A stretch of DNA of 64,000 nt from Acidimicrobiaceae bacterium (GTDB taxonomy: Bacteria; Actinomycetota; Acidimicrobiia; Acidimicrobiales; RAAP-2), in contig PMOI01000022.1 in NCBI GenBank assembly GCA_003162475.1, positions 117,936 to 181,935 on the forward strand, read 5' to 3'. Below are positions 63,224-64,000 of this stretch, piece by piece. The first letter of the stretch is position 1; each line of letters starts with the position of its first letter. The notes under the pieces were generated by a model. That model searched no databases. It worked only from the letters and a program-made list of their open reading frames with translations, and was not told the origin of the DNA. The position numbers were made by a program, and so were the translations under genes.

Positions 63224-64000
63224 GAATCGGTCAGTAACGTTTCGGCCGCGCGATAGGGATCGGTCGATCCGTTGAGAAGCGCTTCAATCTGCTCGTCGTA
63301 GGCCTCACCACGGGCTAGTTCAGCGACGCGCGAACGAAGAAGCACGCTTACGACCTTGTCGAGCTCGACGCGAGTGCGTAGTCGGCGAGCGTCTTCGAGG
63401 AACTCCTTGTCGAGGAAGGCTCTATGCGCATCGATCGCGTCGAACAGTGCCTCCGTCCCTTCATCACTCGTCGCGTTCGTTTCTATGATGAGCGGGCGCC
63501 ACGAACGAGCCCCCCCGAGATCGAGCATCTGTTCGAGATCTCGCTTGGTCTCCTTGACCCCAGGCCTATCGGCCTTGTTGATGACGAAGATGTCCGCGAC
63601 CTCTAAGAGGCCCGCCTTGTTGGCTTGCATTGAGTCGCCCCACCCGGGGTTCGTCACGACGATCGTCGTGTCGGCCGCCGATGCTATCTCGACCTCCATC
63701 TGACCAACACCCACCGTCTCGACGAACGCAAAGGGGAAGTTCGCCGCACCCAACACGCGCAGCGCGTCGGGAACGGCCAGGGAGAGTCCGCCTAGGTGTC
63801 CGCGCGTTGCCATCGAACGGATGAAGACGTGGTCGTTGGTGGCGTGATCTTGCATGCGAATACGATCGCCCAGTATGGCGCCGCCGGTAAAGGGCGAACT
63901 CGGATCGACACAAAGCACCCCAACCTGATCGAAGGTCTCGGCGTCACCGACGTGGCCACGCGTCAGCGCCGTAGTGATGAGACGGTCAGTGAGCGTTGAC
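63220..64000 (-). CDS. meaB: Methylmalonyl-CoA mutase-associated GTPase MeaB (5' end missing)
   Basis: The frame is open to the window edge and gives about 259 residues. The first visible residues, STLTDRLITTALTRGH, continue a Walker A G-K-S loop lying outside. VDPSSPFTGGAILGDRIRMQDHA, FIRSMATRGHLGG, TVGVGQMEVEIASAADTTIVVTNPGWGDS and VINKADRPG (G4) are all MeaB/ArgK hallmarks. It assembles and protects B12-dependent mutases. The matching mutase genes should lie beyond the window end. Its stop overlaps the start of the small membrane gene. Confidence 0.95.
   Translation of the reverse strand, partial: STLTDRLITTALTRGHVGDAETFDQVGVLCVDPSSPFTGGAILGDRIRMQDHATNDHVFIRSMATRGHLGGLSLAVPDALRVLGAANFPFAFVETVGVGQMEVEIASAADTTIVVTNPGWGDSMQANKAGLLEVADIFVINKADRPGVKETKRDLEQMLDLGGARSWRPLIIETNATSDEGTEALFDAIDAHRAFLDKEFLEDARRLRTRVELDKVVSVLLRSRVAELARGEAYDEQIEALLNGSTDPYRAAETLLTDS

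Overview
The window looks like a chromosomal segment of a high-GC actinobacterium, most likely from the Acidimicrobiia or a related lineage; the class assignment is inference. The supporting traits are two F420/deazaflavin-type oxidoreductases, two tandem PIG-L deacetylases of the mycothiol MshB/Mca type, an SOS mutasome (imuA-imuB-dnaE2), a class F-type sortase, a GLPR-like membrane protein, a direct APS-reduction sulfur pathway and Thr/Ser-rich linkers in exported proteins. There is no rRNA and no CRISPR array, and I saw no intact transposase. Two tRNA genes, Arg(CCT) and Ala(CGC), are present.

Layout. 1-3400 holds a truncated membrane gene and small exported, phosphoribosyltransferase and CHAD genes. 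3405-6764 is a hydantoin/pyrimidine catabolic operon: amidohydrolase of the nitrilase type, hydantoinase and an F420-type oxidoreductase. 6909-11124 holds a DDN-like protein, an isochorismatase-fold protein lacking its cysteine, tRNA-Arg, an IlvD/Edd dehydratase, an orphan protein and a possible IS21-type end. 11125-15790 has a two-domain glycosyltransferase, then a YceI/FMN-reductase operon divergent from a MarR gene with a clear palindromic operator. 16027-24799 is housekeeping: ABC-F, YchF, methionine/SAM-cycle genes ahcY, metY and metX, and the two PIG-L enzymes. 24870-28185 pairs an Nramp-related, probably Mg2+, transporter with a soluble MgtE-N/CBS protein; an unusual leader lies between them.

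28287-31573 holds threonine aldolase, a hotdog thioesterase, a stand-alone FabH and a coupled nucleotidyltransferase. 31696-37308 is an SOS locus: dnaE2, imuB and imuA are translationally coupled, and a perfect LexA box separates them from a divergent HMCES/YedK gene. 37378-42636 holds GNAT, DUF2332, a sortase with its likely ice-binding surface substrate, LapA-like protein and tRNA-Ala. 42652-46423 holds a GLPR-like gene and the divergent cysH / cysDN pair. 46511-54943 is an envelope export locus: a MacAB-type exporter whose adaptor carries an inserted fibronectin-III-like domain, a lipoprotein with a duplicated Cys/HGV module, an OB-type membrane protein, a methyltransferase and a divergent two-component system.

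55535-64000 carries a D-2-hydroxyacid dehydrogenase, a class III aminotransferase, an EamA transporter, an SMP-30 protein, a polyphosphate-glucokinase-like ROK kinase, an MFS transporter, a small membrane protein and the 3' part of meaB, which runs off the window end. The least ordinary parts are the MacAB-type locus, the leader of the Nramp-related transporter, the sortase/ice-binding pair and the SOS control region.
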